Positions 49,323 through 60,540 of a stretch of 64,000 nucleotides of DNA are shown here, one piece after another (position 1 is the first letter of the stretch; every line of letters starts with the position of its first letter). Origin of the DNA: Dillenia suffruticosa (taxonomy: Eukaryota > Streptophyta > Magnoliopsida > Dilleniales > Dilleniaceae); contig JAVTVX010000016.1 of NCBI GenBank assembly GCA_033439265.1, positions 1,904,501-1,968,500 of the forward strand, in the 5' to 3' direction. The notes below the pieces were generated by a model that was not told the DNA's origin, did not search any database, and was given only the letters and a program-made list of their open reading frames with translations. Position numbers and translations under genes: made by a program.

Positions 49323-51818
49323 CCTCTTTCCCCCTTCTCTCTTTTTCTTCTCCGCCGCGGCCGCTACTCTCCTCCTCCGCCGCCCACCGCCTCGCCTTTC
49401 CCCCCGCGATCGCCGCCGCTGCAGCGCCTCCCGTGAGCAGCCTCTCTCCTCCGCGCAGCGCGATCTCCTACGAGCTGCGCTAGCCCAGCCGAGTGTGCGA
49501 CTGTCCGAGCGCTCCACTGCGCGAGCCCACGCCTGCTCGGGAGCTCACTTGCGCACCCCGCTCCAGCGCTTCACCCTCTGCACAGCGCGCATTCGCGCGA
49601 TCTCCTGCGAACGCTGCCACCTCGAGCCATCGCGAGCCTTGTGCGCGATCTCCCGTGAGCCAGCACGAGCGAGCGTGCGACCCAGCTCGCGACCCAGCGC
49701 GAGCTAGCGCACGAGCTAGCGCGCGAGCCAGCGCGCGACCCAGCTCGCGACCCAGCTCGCGACCCAGCTCGCGACCCAGCTCGCGACCCAGCGCGAGCCA
49801 GCTCGTGACCCAGCTCGCGACCCAGCGCGAGCCCTAGCCCGTGAGCGGGCCAGCCCACCAGCGGCCCAAGGCCCAGTCCAGCCGCGGCCCACTGCATCCC
49901 GCGAAGCCCGCTGCGACCAGCAAGCCGGGCTGAGAGCCCGTGAGCCACCAGCGGGCCAGCCCGCTAGCAGCCAGCCCACCGGCCCGCGAGCCCGTGACCG
50001 GCTTCCCCCTTCGAGAGCTCACCTGCATCCTCTGTACTGTAGGTAACGACTGTATTGATTGAAGTTCTATGGTTTGCTGTTAGAAATTTAGTGGTTTCTA
50101 ATACATATGAAGTTTGGGAAATATTACAGGTTTTAAACCAACCCGACGGGCGAACGACAACTAGGTCTGAAACCCGAGGAACCCTAGGTGAGAGATGAAT
50201 AAATTTTATGGATAGAATCCCTTATTAGGGTTTTAAATCGCTTTAAATTTGACGATTTGATTAGGTTTGTCTTTTGGAGAGTCGTTGAAAAATAGGGAGT
50301 GACCACCCTCCCTAGATAGGTGAGTGGGACTCTAATCTCTTGCATAAAATAGTAAAACGTATTTTCTGTCGCATTTTCGATAAAACATGTTTTGATATGC
50401 ATTCGTTGACGTGTGATATTAAATTTGGAAATCTGTTTTGTGATTTTTGGAGTGTCTTGAATTATATTTGCAATGACTATGCATCCATGGTTTGAGATGA
50501 ATCAATAATTGTGCCATTTTTTTGAAAATGTATAAATTTCATTTTATACCAATGTAGTGATATGCTGTTTTGAAATGAATTTGATGAGACGTATTGGCAC
50601 GCAAAATTTAAAAATGTTTTTGATGAACTATGTGGGTTGGATGCCTACTAGTTGTGCGATGATGTGATGATACTCGTGGGACGTTGTGCCCTGGGACGTT
50701 GTGCCCTTGTGATACTATGGGACGTTGTGCCCTTGTGATATTATGATATTCCGTAGCTACGAAGGGCGTTTGTAGAGGCACGGGTTGCCCGGATACGCTT
50801 CTGCAGGAGGTATCCGCAAACGTCATTTATTCTAAAGGCTATAGGCGCGGCCGGTTGAACCCACGTAAGGGGAGGACGTGTGTGACGCCACCGTCTAGCA
50901 CCGGGCGGGGTCCTATACACGTTGATGAGTTGGCCCCAGCGAGCTCATGGCCAACGTCGGGGTAGAGAGCGTTTCAAAGTCTATGCATAATAAAACCCCC
51001 GACGCGCCTGTCCTTGGTCACGGTTGACCTTTGCCAGGACTATTTTTGGCTCGCTCTGACATTACTTGATTTTAAATGGATGCATACATGCTTGCTATCG
51101 TGTGTTTGATTAAATGATTTCAAAATGATAAATATATCATGTTTTGCTGCGAAGTGTAAATTGTTGTTTCGAATGATATTATTTGACACTCCAATTGTTC
51201 ACCTATGCTATTTATGCTTGATATTACCCCCCTCACTCACTGAGTATCTTCCCATGATACTCACCCCTCTATTTTCTCTCCTCAGACAGGTTTATTGTGA
51301 TAGAGCGACGTTACAGGCTCTAGAGCGGAGTTGGTATTTCCGACGGTAAGATTTACTTTTAATTTAGTTTCGACCCTGCGAGGTCTTGATATAGAGGTCC
51401 GTAGTTGGCCATGTACTTATTTTGGGATGACTGTATAGTTTAACTCTCATATTTCATTTGCATTGAGGCGATTGTACGTACTTGAACGTTACTTGGGAAA
51501 TGTGATATATATCGTAGAAACTTAGGTCCGCTCGGTATAGCGGTTGTTCATGCTCTAGTTGGGCATGATAGTAGAGGTCTGTAGCTAGGTTTGTTTATAG
51601 CCTTGCGTTGTTCTGAATGTTGGCTGTGGTGTTTGTTGATTTTGGAGAGGCCGGGATGGCCATTTGTGTATTGTACAGGATGATTTGGATTATACAGGCA
51701 TAATTGTACATGGGAAACCTCCGATTTATGGGGAGATTCTGCCCAATTTTCTGTAAAAATACAGCCGGCATTCAGGGGCAACGGGCGGCTGTTCATGATC
51801 CCGGTTTGGGGCGTGACA
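49177..51818 (+). repeat. Element F 3' LTR (2642 bp)
   Basis: Copy of 41187-43843 with one more 12-bp repeat unit and without a ~18-bp segment near the end of the GC-rich block. The palindrome is at 49225-49247 and the hairpin at 51241-51263. Confidence 0.95.
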
Positions 51819-51823
51819 ATCAA

Positions 51824-53470
51824 AACTCATGGATGCATATCAATAAAGTCAGAAATTAAGACACTCCAAAGGTCACAAAACATTTCATCAAATATTCAAA
51901 AATTCTAACAATCATACATTTTGCAAAAACATATCATTTAAAAAGTATTTTTGAAACATGGTTTTCAATCAATAGCGAATGTCAAAATCTCACTTACAGT
52001 TCCAGAGAGGGTGGTCACTCCCTATTTTCAAAACCAATCAAATATGATTTCTCGAGTCTTCAAAAAAAAGATCAACCTAAACAGATCATCAAAATTGAAT
52101 ATCAATTTCTCAAGTATCTTTAGGGTTTATCCGAAAGACATGAAATGTACAATATCCTCTACTTTACGGCTTATTTCATTCCAACCCTACAATACAGATA
52201 TTTTCATGCATATTTCAAAGTTTAACTCTAAGGGAAACTATTCAAATTAACTCGACATGATTTTGTGATTCTATAACACGATTCTTTCGTATCAGACCAT
52301 CTAGTTTCTGTAACGTTCTATACTTAATTTTATTCGCATTCTACTTACACTCTAAACATATACAGAACCTTTCATCTTAAATTCAATCCTAAATTCATTC
52401 AATGTATCAGTTAGAGCCGAAATCTCCTCACCTAGGGTTTCTCGAAACGCAGAGTCTCGTCCGAATGTCGTTTCGGTCACTCCAAGATCTGTAGTGTTTC
52501 CTATCAAAACAAGATCTATTTGTTAAATCTAAACACTTAGATCAGAAGCAAAACCTAAGTCATTTACCTGCGTGAAGGTTCGTGGGCTGTCACGGGCTCA
52601 CGAGCCGTTGCAGGCCGTCGCGGGCTCGTGGGCTACAGCAGGCTCATGGGTTCGCGGGTCAGCGGGCCAGTGGGCTTCGGCTAGCGGGCTCGCGGTCTGT
52701 GGGCCAGTGGGCTAGAGGGCCGGCAGGCCTGCAGGCTGGTGGGCCTACGGGCTGGCGGGCCTGCAGCTGATGGGCCTGCAGGCTGGCGGGCTGATGGGCC
52801 GATGGGCCTACAGCTGATGGGCCTGCGGGCCGACAGTGGCTCGTGGACCGTAGTGGCTTGCGGGCTAGTGCTCACGCGCTGGCTCGCGGGCTCGGTCCTG
52901 CTCACGGCCTAACTCGCGCTGCGGGCTCGGTCCTGCTCGCGGCCTGGGCTCGCGCTGCGGGCTAGGTCTTGCTCGCGGCCTGGCTCGTGCAAGCGGGCTG
53001 GGTCCTGCTCACGGCCTGAGGCGCTCTGTGTTCGCGCTATGCTAGTGCGGAGAGGATCGCGCAGGGGCGCGATCCTGCTCGCGCTCGCGCTCGCACGCTT
53101 GCTGGATCGCGAGGTGGCAGAAGGCGCTGGGTTGCGCTCGCTAAGGCTCGCAGCGGAGGAAGGTGAGGCGGAGAGAGAGCGATCGCGGGAGATCGCGAGA
53201 GGGAGAGAAAGAAACAGTGAGATAGAGAGAGAAACCGCGAGGGAAAGAAAGAAGAAAAAGAAGAAGAAGAAGAAGAAGATGGTGGCGATGGCGGTGGCTG
53301 TGGCGGAAGAAGACAAACGGCTGCGGAAGAGGAAAAGTCGGGGAGAGAGAGAGAGAGAGAGAGGGAAAAAGGGGTTAGGGATTTAACCCTAATCCCAAAT
53401 TGGGGACGCAGCGTTTTGCCCCAAAACGCTGCATCTCCAATCCTTTTTTTTTATTTTATTTGGTGTTACA
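51824..53470 (-). repeat. Element B 5' LTR, outer segment
   Basis: Resumes after element F and ends GGTGTTACA at 53470. It carries the GC-rich stretch (52580-53120), GA tracts, the start palindrome at 53371-53396 and a second palindrome next to it. The total for this LTR is about 3.01 kb. The region has no genes. Confidence 0.88.
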
Positions 53471-54946
53471 TATATGCTCTAAATGTGGGTTTAAATTAGG
53501 TAACAAGGTTCAATATTAGGTAAAAGGAGATTAAATATTGCAGAGAAGCAATGATATTTTATGGAAGAGGACTTTTTGTTTTTCAATGGGCACATTTTCT
53601 TTTTGACACTATACAAGAAGAGGGGAATACTCAACCTTTGATCCATTGATTGGGAGAGAAATCGGATAATACTAAACTTCAAGCCCAATGAAAAAAGATA
53701 ATTTTAACTTACACGAGAATGGGTAAAGAAATTCAATTTCTGGTTCATTCCCACATTGGCGATCTCTTAGTTTGCCAACCTTAGATCGAACATGTTACAA
53801 TGGTTTAGCTAATGAGTGTCGTGCAATATTTGTTATTATTCGATTTTCAATTTTTCAATTTTTCAATATTCTGTATAAAAAAATAAGGTGTCGGAAGATT
53901 TTTATCACTTGAGTATTCAATCTGATTCGAACAAATTTCTATCAAATTTAACGTAATTATCGATTACCAGTAATTTATTAAAAAAAAAACCAATAGCTCT
54001 TTGGGGGCAATGGGAGAATTTTATTTTATCTATCTTATCATTCACTTAACTTTCCTTCTCATAAGTTGCAATCAACTGAAAGGCCACCCTACCTAAAGAA
54101 CTTTAAGTAAAGATTGCCACTAAGCCTCAGACTTTTCTATTCATCTTTTCTATCTGTTTTCCAAGATCCACGTCATTCCAATATATGATATTGCACTTTA
54201 TGAAACCAATAGACACCCAAGCAAATTCTTTTTCGCAGTTCTGTTGAGTGTCGAAAAGCAGAAGCCAAGGTTATGCATGATTCTCTATGGACCAAACTCT
54301 ACTTGTAAAGACAAAATTGATCTTGATGCTTAGATTGATGGGATTCAACTGAGTTTCTCTGCCACTACCTTAATGGAAAAGCAAACTGGAGAACTATTCT
54401 TACACATACAGGAGCTAGAAGTAACAATCACTCAGGTCCAGGGAACGTATTATGATCCAATAACATCATAAGCACTCAAAGTGTGCTAGAGAACCAAATT
54501 TACATACATAATGTTCAGACTAAGGAGCTGCTTTTAAGAGGAATTAAGCACTCAAAACTCTTAACCCCCATTAGTTCGTAACCTATAGCATCAGTGAGTT
54601 CCACACGAGAAACTCCCATCTGCTCATATTTAAATATGAGAAGATGATCAAGATCTACAGACTATTCATTTACCAAGAGATTTATAAAATTAAAGAGGCC
54701 AACTCTTCTCCATCCTGGAAAAGCAAGCATGCACTGGCACTATGCAATTGCCAAATGAGATTTCATAAGGTTCTTATGGAATGGAAAGAAGGAAAAAGGA
54801 TTATGCCGATTCCACCTTTTTCGAGGAACTAGCAAATGTTATTACTGTATAACAACTAATTCACAATCATAAACAGAATACTTTCATTTAGCAGCAAACT
54901 AGTCCAGTTTCATTTACAAAAGAGTTGAGGAACAAAGAAACACACC

Positions 54947-56466
54947 TCATATAAGACTTGAAAAAGTTTCGTGGTTTTCATATACTCTCCATATTTAGAG
55001 GCTAATTTTCCATATTAGAACTTTCAAAGTCCACCAAGAGGCTGGTGTTACTTGAGGTATCCCTTATTTTCCCACCATCCACCGAAATTAATCATCATTT
55101 AAACCAACTGTCAAACAAGTATCATCTTCACAAACACGAGAATATTCAACATTGGAATCCTTCCTGCCATTAAGAAGGGCTTCAAGGGAAGTTGTGGTTG
55201 TTAATCATGTGGAACAAACTTCACATCCAGGACAGGGATTTCAAAATCGACTCGAGACGAATCTGAAAGTTTGAGAAAACACAACAATGAGCCTTGAACG
55301 GACTCTTTTGCTACTTCTGTTGTACTAATTAAATCATCATTTGCAGGCACGCCATCTGGACTAGAATCAGAACTGTAAATACTTTGTTCATTGAGAAACA
55401 GCTTTGAAGTATCAGTTTCATCAGTATGCAATGCACTGCTCACTTGAGAATTGGTTCCCTTTTGATCAGTTTCCTCTGTGACTTGACCATTACACAAGCT
55501 TGTCACATCATGTTTGTCCTGAGCGCACAGATCATGGTCCTGAATATCACTTAACTTCCCTTCCTCATAAAGTCGGCTTGATTTCTCTAAACCCTCAGCC
55601 TTTTGTTCAGCATAGTCATGGTTAAGGGAACTATCACTCCTTGGAGAAGATATTTCATCCAGACACGCTCTTGGCATCTCATATTGAAATTCAGGAATGT
55701 CTTTTCCTGTATCCTTGGTATCATCATCATCATTTGGAAAATCTGGAGCTTTGACAGCGAAAGCCTCAACATAGTTCGGCACCTGGACTGTAGACAATGA
55801 TAAGAATCCTGCAAGGGCAGAAGCCAAAGCATCATCAATTGACAAAGATTTCTTGGGTTCATCTTCCGGACAATCATTCAGTTGATTTGAATCCTCATCT
55901 TCTCCTTTATCATCAGCACTTGGAAACTCAGGGGTTGTAACAATAAGTCTAGGGGATAACCGAGTGGCGTTTACTGAAACAGGCACATTATCAGATTGAA
56001 GTTGAACAGAAAATTTATCAGAAGGAAGACCTATCTTGTTTGGTTCCAGTATAACACAATGTTTTTGATGAATTCCATCCTGACAAAGACTGGATTCTAA
56101 TTCACTGAGAAAAGGTTCTGAAGAAGAGGCTCCGGTGCAAGAAGGAGGTCTAAAACTTTCAGATTTCTTGGTGAGTGCTTCTAGTTCCAACTGCTGGAGC
56201 CTCATCTCCATGCCACTTATAGGCTTCAGCATATTCTCTTCAAACCTCAAACAGATATCTTCAATTCTTGCCACTCGAGAAACTAGTTGATTGAGTGTTC
56301 TTCCAATGTGACTCAAGGAAAGAACACTGGCGTCAGAATCAATTTTGTTCTCTGTATCAGGAACTCTAGTGAGGATTTCTGATTGGTATGATTTAACCAC
56401 CAAGCCATCTTCTTGCTGCCATCGCTCTTCATTTCTATGAAGTGAGATTATATTTCTAGAATTCAT
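54947..56466 (-). pseudogene. Host gene copy in R2, mostly open
   Basis: From the ATG at 56466 (MNSRNIISLHRNE) the frame is open for 421 codons to about 55201. It is then lost for the last ~85 codons, whose sequence is still recognisable down to the TGA at 54947-54949. Residues ~50-95 form a likely coiled coil (GRTLNQLVSRVARIEDIC, FEENMLKPISG, MRLQQLELEAL). The remainder is acidic and Ser/Asp-rich, with a repeated-looking DALASALAGFLS and a VKAPDFPNDDDD segment. No signal peptide, membrane segment or enzyme motif is seen. I do not recognise the family and give no function. The ATG follows a splice-acceptor-like TCTTCACAG, so the intact gene may have upstream exons. Confidence 0.75.
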
Positions 56467-56714
56467 TGTCTGTGAAGATGGATTGAAACCAAACCCTAAA
56501 AAGATTCATGCAATTAAGAGGTGGCCAGCACCAAAGTCAGCCAAAGAAGTCAGAAGTTTCTTTGAACTGGCCTCATTTAATAGGAGATTTATAACGAATT
56601 TCAGCTGTATGATGGGTCCTATCACTGAGATATTGAAAATTGCACTTTTGAATGGGCCAATGCTACTCAAAAAGTTTTTGAACGAATCAAAATAGTTTTG
56701 ATGGAAGCACAGCT
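56467..56714 (+). mobile_element. Chromovirus fragment in R2, left part
   Basis: Late reverse-transcriptase wording (KPNPKKIHAI, AKEVRSFFELASF) matches R1 from 7940. It ends at the Mutator-like element. It is a broken fossil. Confidence 0.75.
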
Positions 56715-57479
56715 TCAAGTCCCTGAATTTTATCTTAAATTCACAAATTGATCCCTGAATTTCAAAATACAACGATTAAGTACCTAAATTTCAAAATTCG
56801 TAATACCGTTAGTCCTTCCATTACTAATAGCACCAACCTGATGGTTAAATGCTGACTTGGAGGGATACTTTCTTATCTGGCTTCCAGCGTTGCGGTAATT
56901 GCTGACATGTCAGCTGATATGTTAGCACCAGATACTCACAAAGTTGCCACATCAGAAAAATGCTTACGTGGCATGCCAAGTTATCACCCCAATTACCTTA
57001 CACTGCCACGTCACCAATGTGCTGACGCGGCAATTAAGTTTTATTTCAATGATAAAAATAATTTTTTTGTTTTATTTTTATCTTTATAAATTAAATATTA
57101 ATATTATTTAAACCGCAAAAATGCATTGTGTTATCTTTCTCTTCTGTGTGTGAAACCCACATACCCCTTCTCCATTTCTGTCAACGGAAAGTGTCATAGC
57201 TCTCTCTCTCTCTCTCTATCTATCAATCTTTCTTGTTTGGGAAGAGAGAGAATGTCATTTCCAAACCCAGCGGCCCCAATTGGCTCTCCAAGAGTGGTAT
57301 GCGCACACCCAAACATGAAATTTTGAAGAATTAAGGAACAGAAGGTTGGGGTTTTGAAGAGAGAATGGGTTAGAGGGAGAAAGTGGGGTTTATGGAAAGA
57401 GAGAAGGTTGAGGATGAGAATGATAGTGAGGAATAGAAGAAGGCGGAGAGTGGAAGAAGCGATTAACGTTTGAAAAAAT

Positions 57480-57720
57480 AGAGGTCTCTCTTTCACTCCC
57501 TGAACATGTGATCACATGCCCTCCATCTCCCCACCTTCTTCTTCTTCTTCTTCCAATTCAAGCAAACTCAAGGATCCAACACAGTAGCAGCAGCAGCGCC
57601 GCCAAAAAAGCCTTAAAAAATTGAAAAAAATCACGGAATCTAAAAAAATTCACATCATCGGCATTTGAAGCTTAGATCTTCACAGCCATGGCAGATTCTA
57701 ACGGAAAAGGTGAGGAAGAG
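57480..57720 (+). other. Possible captured host 5' exon inside the MULE
   Basis: Within the transposon, a C/T-rich leader-like stretch with CTT and CAG repeats precedes a good start context, GCCATGGCAGATTCTAACGG (M-A-D-S-N-G-K-G, ATG at about 57688). That is quickly followed by AAAGGTGAGG, which fits a 5' splice donor. This is the form of a first exon with 5' UTR, as captured by Pack-MULEs. The parent gene is not identified and the reading is short, so this remains an inference. Confidence 0.4.
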
Positions 57721-57933
57721 TTCATGCCCCAGCACCAAAAGCTTTGTTATTATCTAATAAAGGGAAGAAATTCTGGAAATTTCAGAAGTTGATTGTTGAT
57801 TTTGCAAATTGGTTAATGATTAACAAAAATTTCTCCAAATTGGGGTTACAGACTTGTGTTGATGGTGAATAAAATTTTTCCAAAGGAAGAAACAAAAAAC
57901 CTATCTAGAAATCTCTCTCCCTCTATTTCACCA

Positions 57934-57956
57934 TATATATATATATATATATATAA
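57934..57956. repeat. (AT)n microsatellite
   Basis: An uninterrupted AT dinucleotide run inside the Mutator-like element. Confidence 0.85.
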
Positions 57957-58843
57957 AAGAAGACGCAGAAGTCTTCAAGTAAAGCCGTCTCCACCTCCAC
58001 CTTTGAAATCACCTTCTCTACTGTAGCCTTAAACCTTCGACTTCTCTGAGTTTGCCATTGCACTGCCTTCGCAGTTCTAATTAATTAGATTCTATCGCGA
58101 CCTTCAACTTCTCTACATCCTTTCATCCACAATCACTATCGGTTTCTAGGATTCCATCAGACCCATCGACAAATCCCACAAACCTTACTTGATTTGGGCT
58201 TGGTTCTTTTGTTTTAGAGTTGGGTCATCACTGGTTTTTGCTTTTACTCTTCCATTGCTGTTGATCCATGACGAGGTGAGAGAGACAAAAATTGGAAAAG
58301 AGAGGGGAGAGAGAGAGATAGAGAATTTTATTTTGTTTTTGTTTTTTCTTCCTCTCAGCCTCGGTTTCATATGAACTTTTTCATTTTTATTTTGTTTTTT
58401 TTCTCTTTTTTTATTTATTTCTCTTTTAATTTTGGAGGTGACATGACAGTGCTGTTGTGTGTATATTGTTGACGTGTCAGGTGACACGTCAGCAATTCTC
58501 GCTGGGATGAAACCCAACTCAGAATTTGCCTATCATATCATCTACTACATAGATCCACGTCAACATTTAACAGCCAGATTGACACCATTACTAATAGAAA
58601 GACTAATTAGTTAAGAATTTTGAAATTTAGATCCTTAATCGTAGCGTTTAGAAGTTCGAGAACTAATTTGTGAATTTGGGATAAAGTTTAGGGACTTGAC
58701 ATTTAATTATGTCTTTTGAAAAGTTATTTGTTGTGGAATGTAATGCTTCGCATGTGAGAATTGGGGCTATTCTTAGTTAAGAAGTAAACCAGTGGAGTTT
58801 TAAGTGAGGAGTTATTTGAACCTAAGTGTAGGTATTCTACTCA

Positions 58844-58911
58844 ATATATACCTTTCTCGGCCTTTGAATGGGCCAAAGTATACCTTTCTCGGCCTTTTGG
58901 CTAAGATCAAG
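58844..58911 (+). ncRNA. U2 snRNA 5'-end fragment insertion with target duplication
   Basis: The 33 bases 58880-58912 match the conserved 5' end of U2 snRNA (ATACCTTTCTCGG, then CCTTTTGGCTAAG, then ATCAAGT). A shorter copy of the first 18 bases sits at 58848-58865. Between them lies GAATGGGCCAAAG, which resembles the nearby chromovirus sequence TTTGAATGGGCCAA (56647 and about 8114). The insert is flanked by a 15-bp direct repeat, TAGGTATTCTACTCA (58829-58843 and 58912-58926), and R1 lacks it. It is not a working U2 gene because only the first ~33 of ~190 bases are present and no snRNA promoter is seen. Confidence 0.82.
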
Positions 58912-59401
58912 TAGGTATTCTACTCATGACTTAGTTTTATACTCTGGGTGCGGGCAATTCAACATTGGCAACACTACCAAACTTATCGGGAGTTTGTTGT
59001 TTAATTAGACCATCAAGCCCCAAAATCCTTGAGTTCACGAAAGAAACTTAATGAATTCAATTTTTCATTGAAATATAAGACATGGGAGTCGAAGGTAATG
59101 GCAGATGCTTTAAGTAGAAAGTCACTGACCTTAACCACTAGTCTACTATGTCCTCTCAAGTTGTTGGTTTCGAAGAGTGAAAAAATCTGTATGCGGCTGA
59201 CTCATATTTTACTCAAATTGTGAAGGAGTTGCAAGGACCGAATAGTCATTCAAGTTATTTATTCAAAGGCAATCAATTGTGCCTTCCCGAGGGAACATTT
59301 GGAGAACAAATTATAAGAGAGTTTCATGGAAATGGTCTAGGAGGTCATTTTAGTAGGGACAAAACTATGGCATCGGTGACAGATTGTTATTTTGGCCCAT
59401 G

Positions 59402-59597
59402 ATTTTTTCTTTCTTGGTATAAGCGGATTTTTCTTACTATCATTTGTTATTTAGATTTTATTCGATTAATTTGATTCGAGTACCATGACACCCATTAAGG
59501 GGTTGACTCTTCCAAATCTCATTTCTCTTTTCTCATAACTCAAATCCAAAATTTATAATTAAGAGAGTATAGGTCCTATTGCTATCCCATAAAACTT

Positions 59598-59600
<3 letters not shown>
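59402..59600 (-). mobile_element. tRNA-derived SINE in R2
   Basis: Orthologous to the R1 SINE (8794-8980), with the same split in the integrase region and flanks TTTTGGCCCATG and TTTTGACCAATG. A (TA)n run (about 59600-59630) has grown at its right end. Confidence 0.6.
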
Positions 59601-59635
<35 letters not shown>

Positions 59636-60106
59636 ACCAATGATGTACAAGGATATAAATAGATTTGTGAAATGATATTCTGTTTGTCCGTTTGGCAAAG
59701 GGAATTCTCAGAATACATGGTCGTACAGTCCTTTACCAGAAATAAAAGCACCTTGAATTCGTTTGGGCAAAGATTTTGTGTTAGGCTTTCCAAAAACCAC
59801 AAAACGCTATGATTCCATTTTCTTTGTGGTGAATAGATTCTCCAAAATGGCACACTTTATCCCTTGTTCCAAAACCTCTGCTGCAACACTCATTGCCGAA
59901 TTGTTCTTGAAGGAAGTAGTAAGGCTACATGATGTTCCGACCGTAAAGATTTCAAGTTTTTTACACACTTTTGGAGAATTTTATGAGGAAATCCGGAACT
60001 GAAGTGAAATATTCCAACACAAGTCATCCACAAACGGATGAACTGATTTAGTTAATTGGAGCTCGAGCAATTTATTAAGATGCTTGGTTAAGAACCATGC
60101 AAGGAG

Positions 60107-60540
60107 CTAAAAAAAAAAAAAAAAAAATTGCTCTTTACCATCGGTTACCTTTATCAACGGCTGCCAAAATCGCTGGCATTGGGAACAATTTGCGAGTGGG
60201 GAAAAAAAAACTTCTAGTAAAGGTATATCAATTGCAGCGGATAAAAGAGTCACTCGTTTAAGCTTAAAAATCGTTAGTAAATCTACACCTATGCTTGTGA
60301 CTACAGAAAACTGCTAGTAAAGTTATGGTTTGTGCCAGCAATTTTGTTTGACCGCAAGCTCAGTTCCGTACTATACCAATGATTTTTTTTTTTTTTAACC
60401 GTAAGTAAAGATACAACATATAAATTTCACCATTAGCATAGCTCTCACGCTGTGCCAGCGCCTTCACAACAGCTGGGTCATTTTAAAACAAAGAAATTGC
60501 GAATCTCTTTCTCCTTCTCCTCTGTCTTGTCTTCTCTACC
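60107..60540 (+). mobile_element. CACTA-like insert in R2
   Basis: Counterpart of 9474-9935. The CACTACC start is replaced by a poly-A run, and the ACCATCGGTTAC and CTAGTAAAGGTA motifs follow. The classification is as tentative as in R1. Confidence 0.3.

Larger units (their letters stand above)
41187..51818 (+). mobile_element. Element F: near-complete Tekay-like Gypsy element nested in B
   Basis: The ends are TGTAACACTGC (41187) and GGGGCGTGACA (51818), with the target duplication ATCAA (41182-41186 and 51819-51823). All canonical parts are present: two LTRs (2657 and 2642 bp), primer site, gag, protease, reverse transcriptase, RNase H, integrase, chromodomain and polypurine tract. The LTRs differ by about nine substitutions, roughly 0.3-0.4%, plus repeat-length changes. 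It looks structurally whole, with about two breaks in pol. It belongs to the same family as solo LTR D. Confidence 0.95.
10821..53470 (-). mobile_element. Element B: Tekay-like Gypsy element, host of a nested cluster
   Basis: The outer ends are TGTCACG at 10821 and GGTGTTACA at 53470. They are flanked by the 5-bp target duplication TATAT (10816-10820 and 53471-53475). Its own sequence is about 9.4 kb; the remainder is elements C (with G, D, E) and F inserted in its two LTRs. On the minus strand the right LTR is the 5' LTR. A ~180-bp sample of the LTR ends differs by roughly 8%, making B the oldest dateable insertion here. The internal region (36465-39822) carries gag and only parts of protease and reverse transcriptase. 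It is a broken fossil with several breaks. Confidence 0.9.
56715..58699. mobile_element. Mutator-like DNA transposon (~2.0 kb, non-autonomous)
   Basis: The left end TCAAGTCCCTGAATTTTATC and the inverted right end GATAAAGTTTAGGGACTTGA begin long terminal inverted repeats. They can be followed for about 230-270 bp on each side (56715-56960 and 58470-58699) with decay. The insert is absent from R1, which is continuous here except that ~20 bases (CTGATTCTTGCTTTACCACA) are missing in R2. No transposase is readable in the interior. Long degenerate TIRs favour the MULE class. I could not find a clear 9-bp target duplication, perhaps because of the flanking loss. Confidence 0.7.

Noticed and set aside
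58844-58911. Functional U2 snRNA gene
   Set aside because: Only the first ~33 nucleotides are present, with no upstream sequence element or TATA spacing typical of plant snRNA genes.
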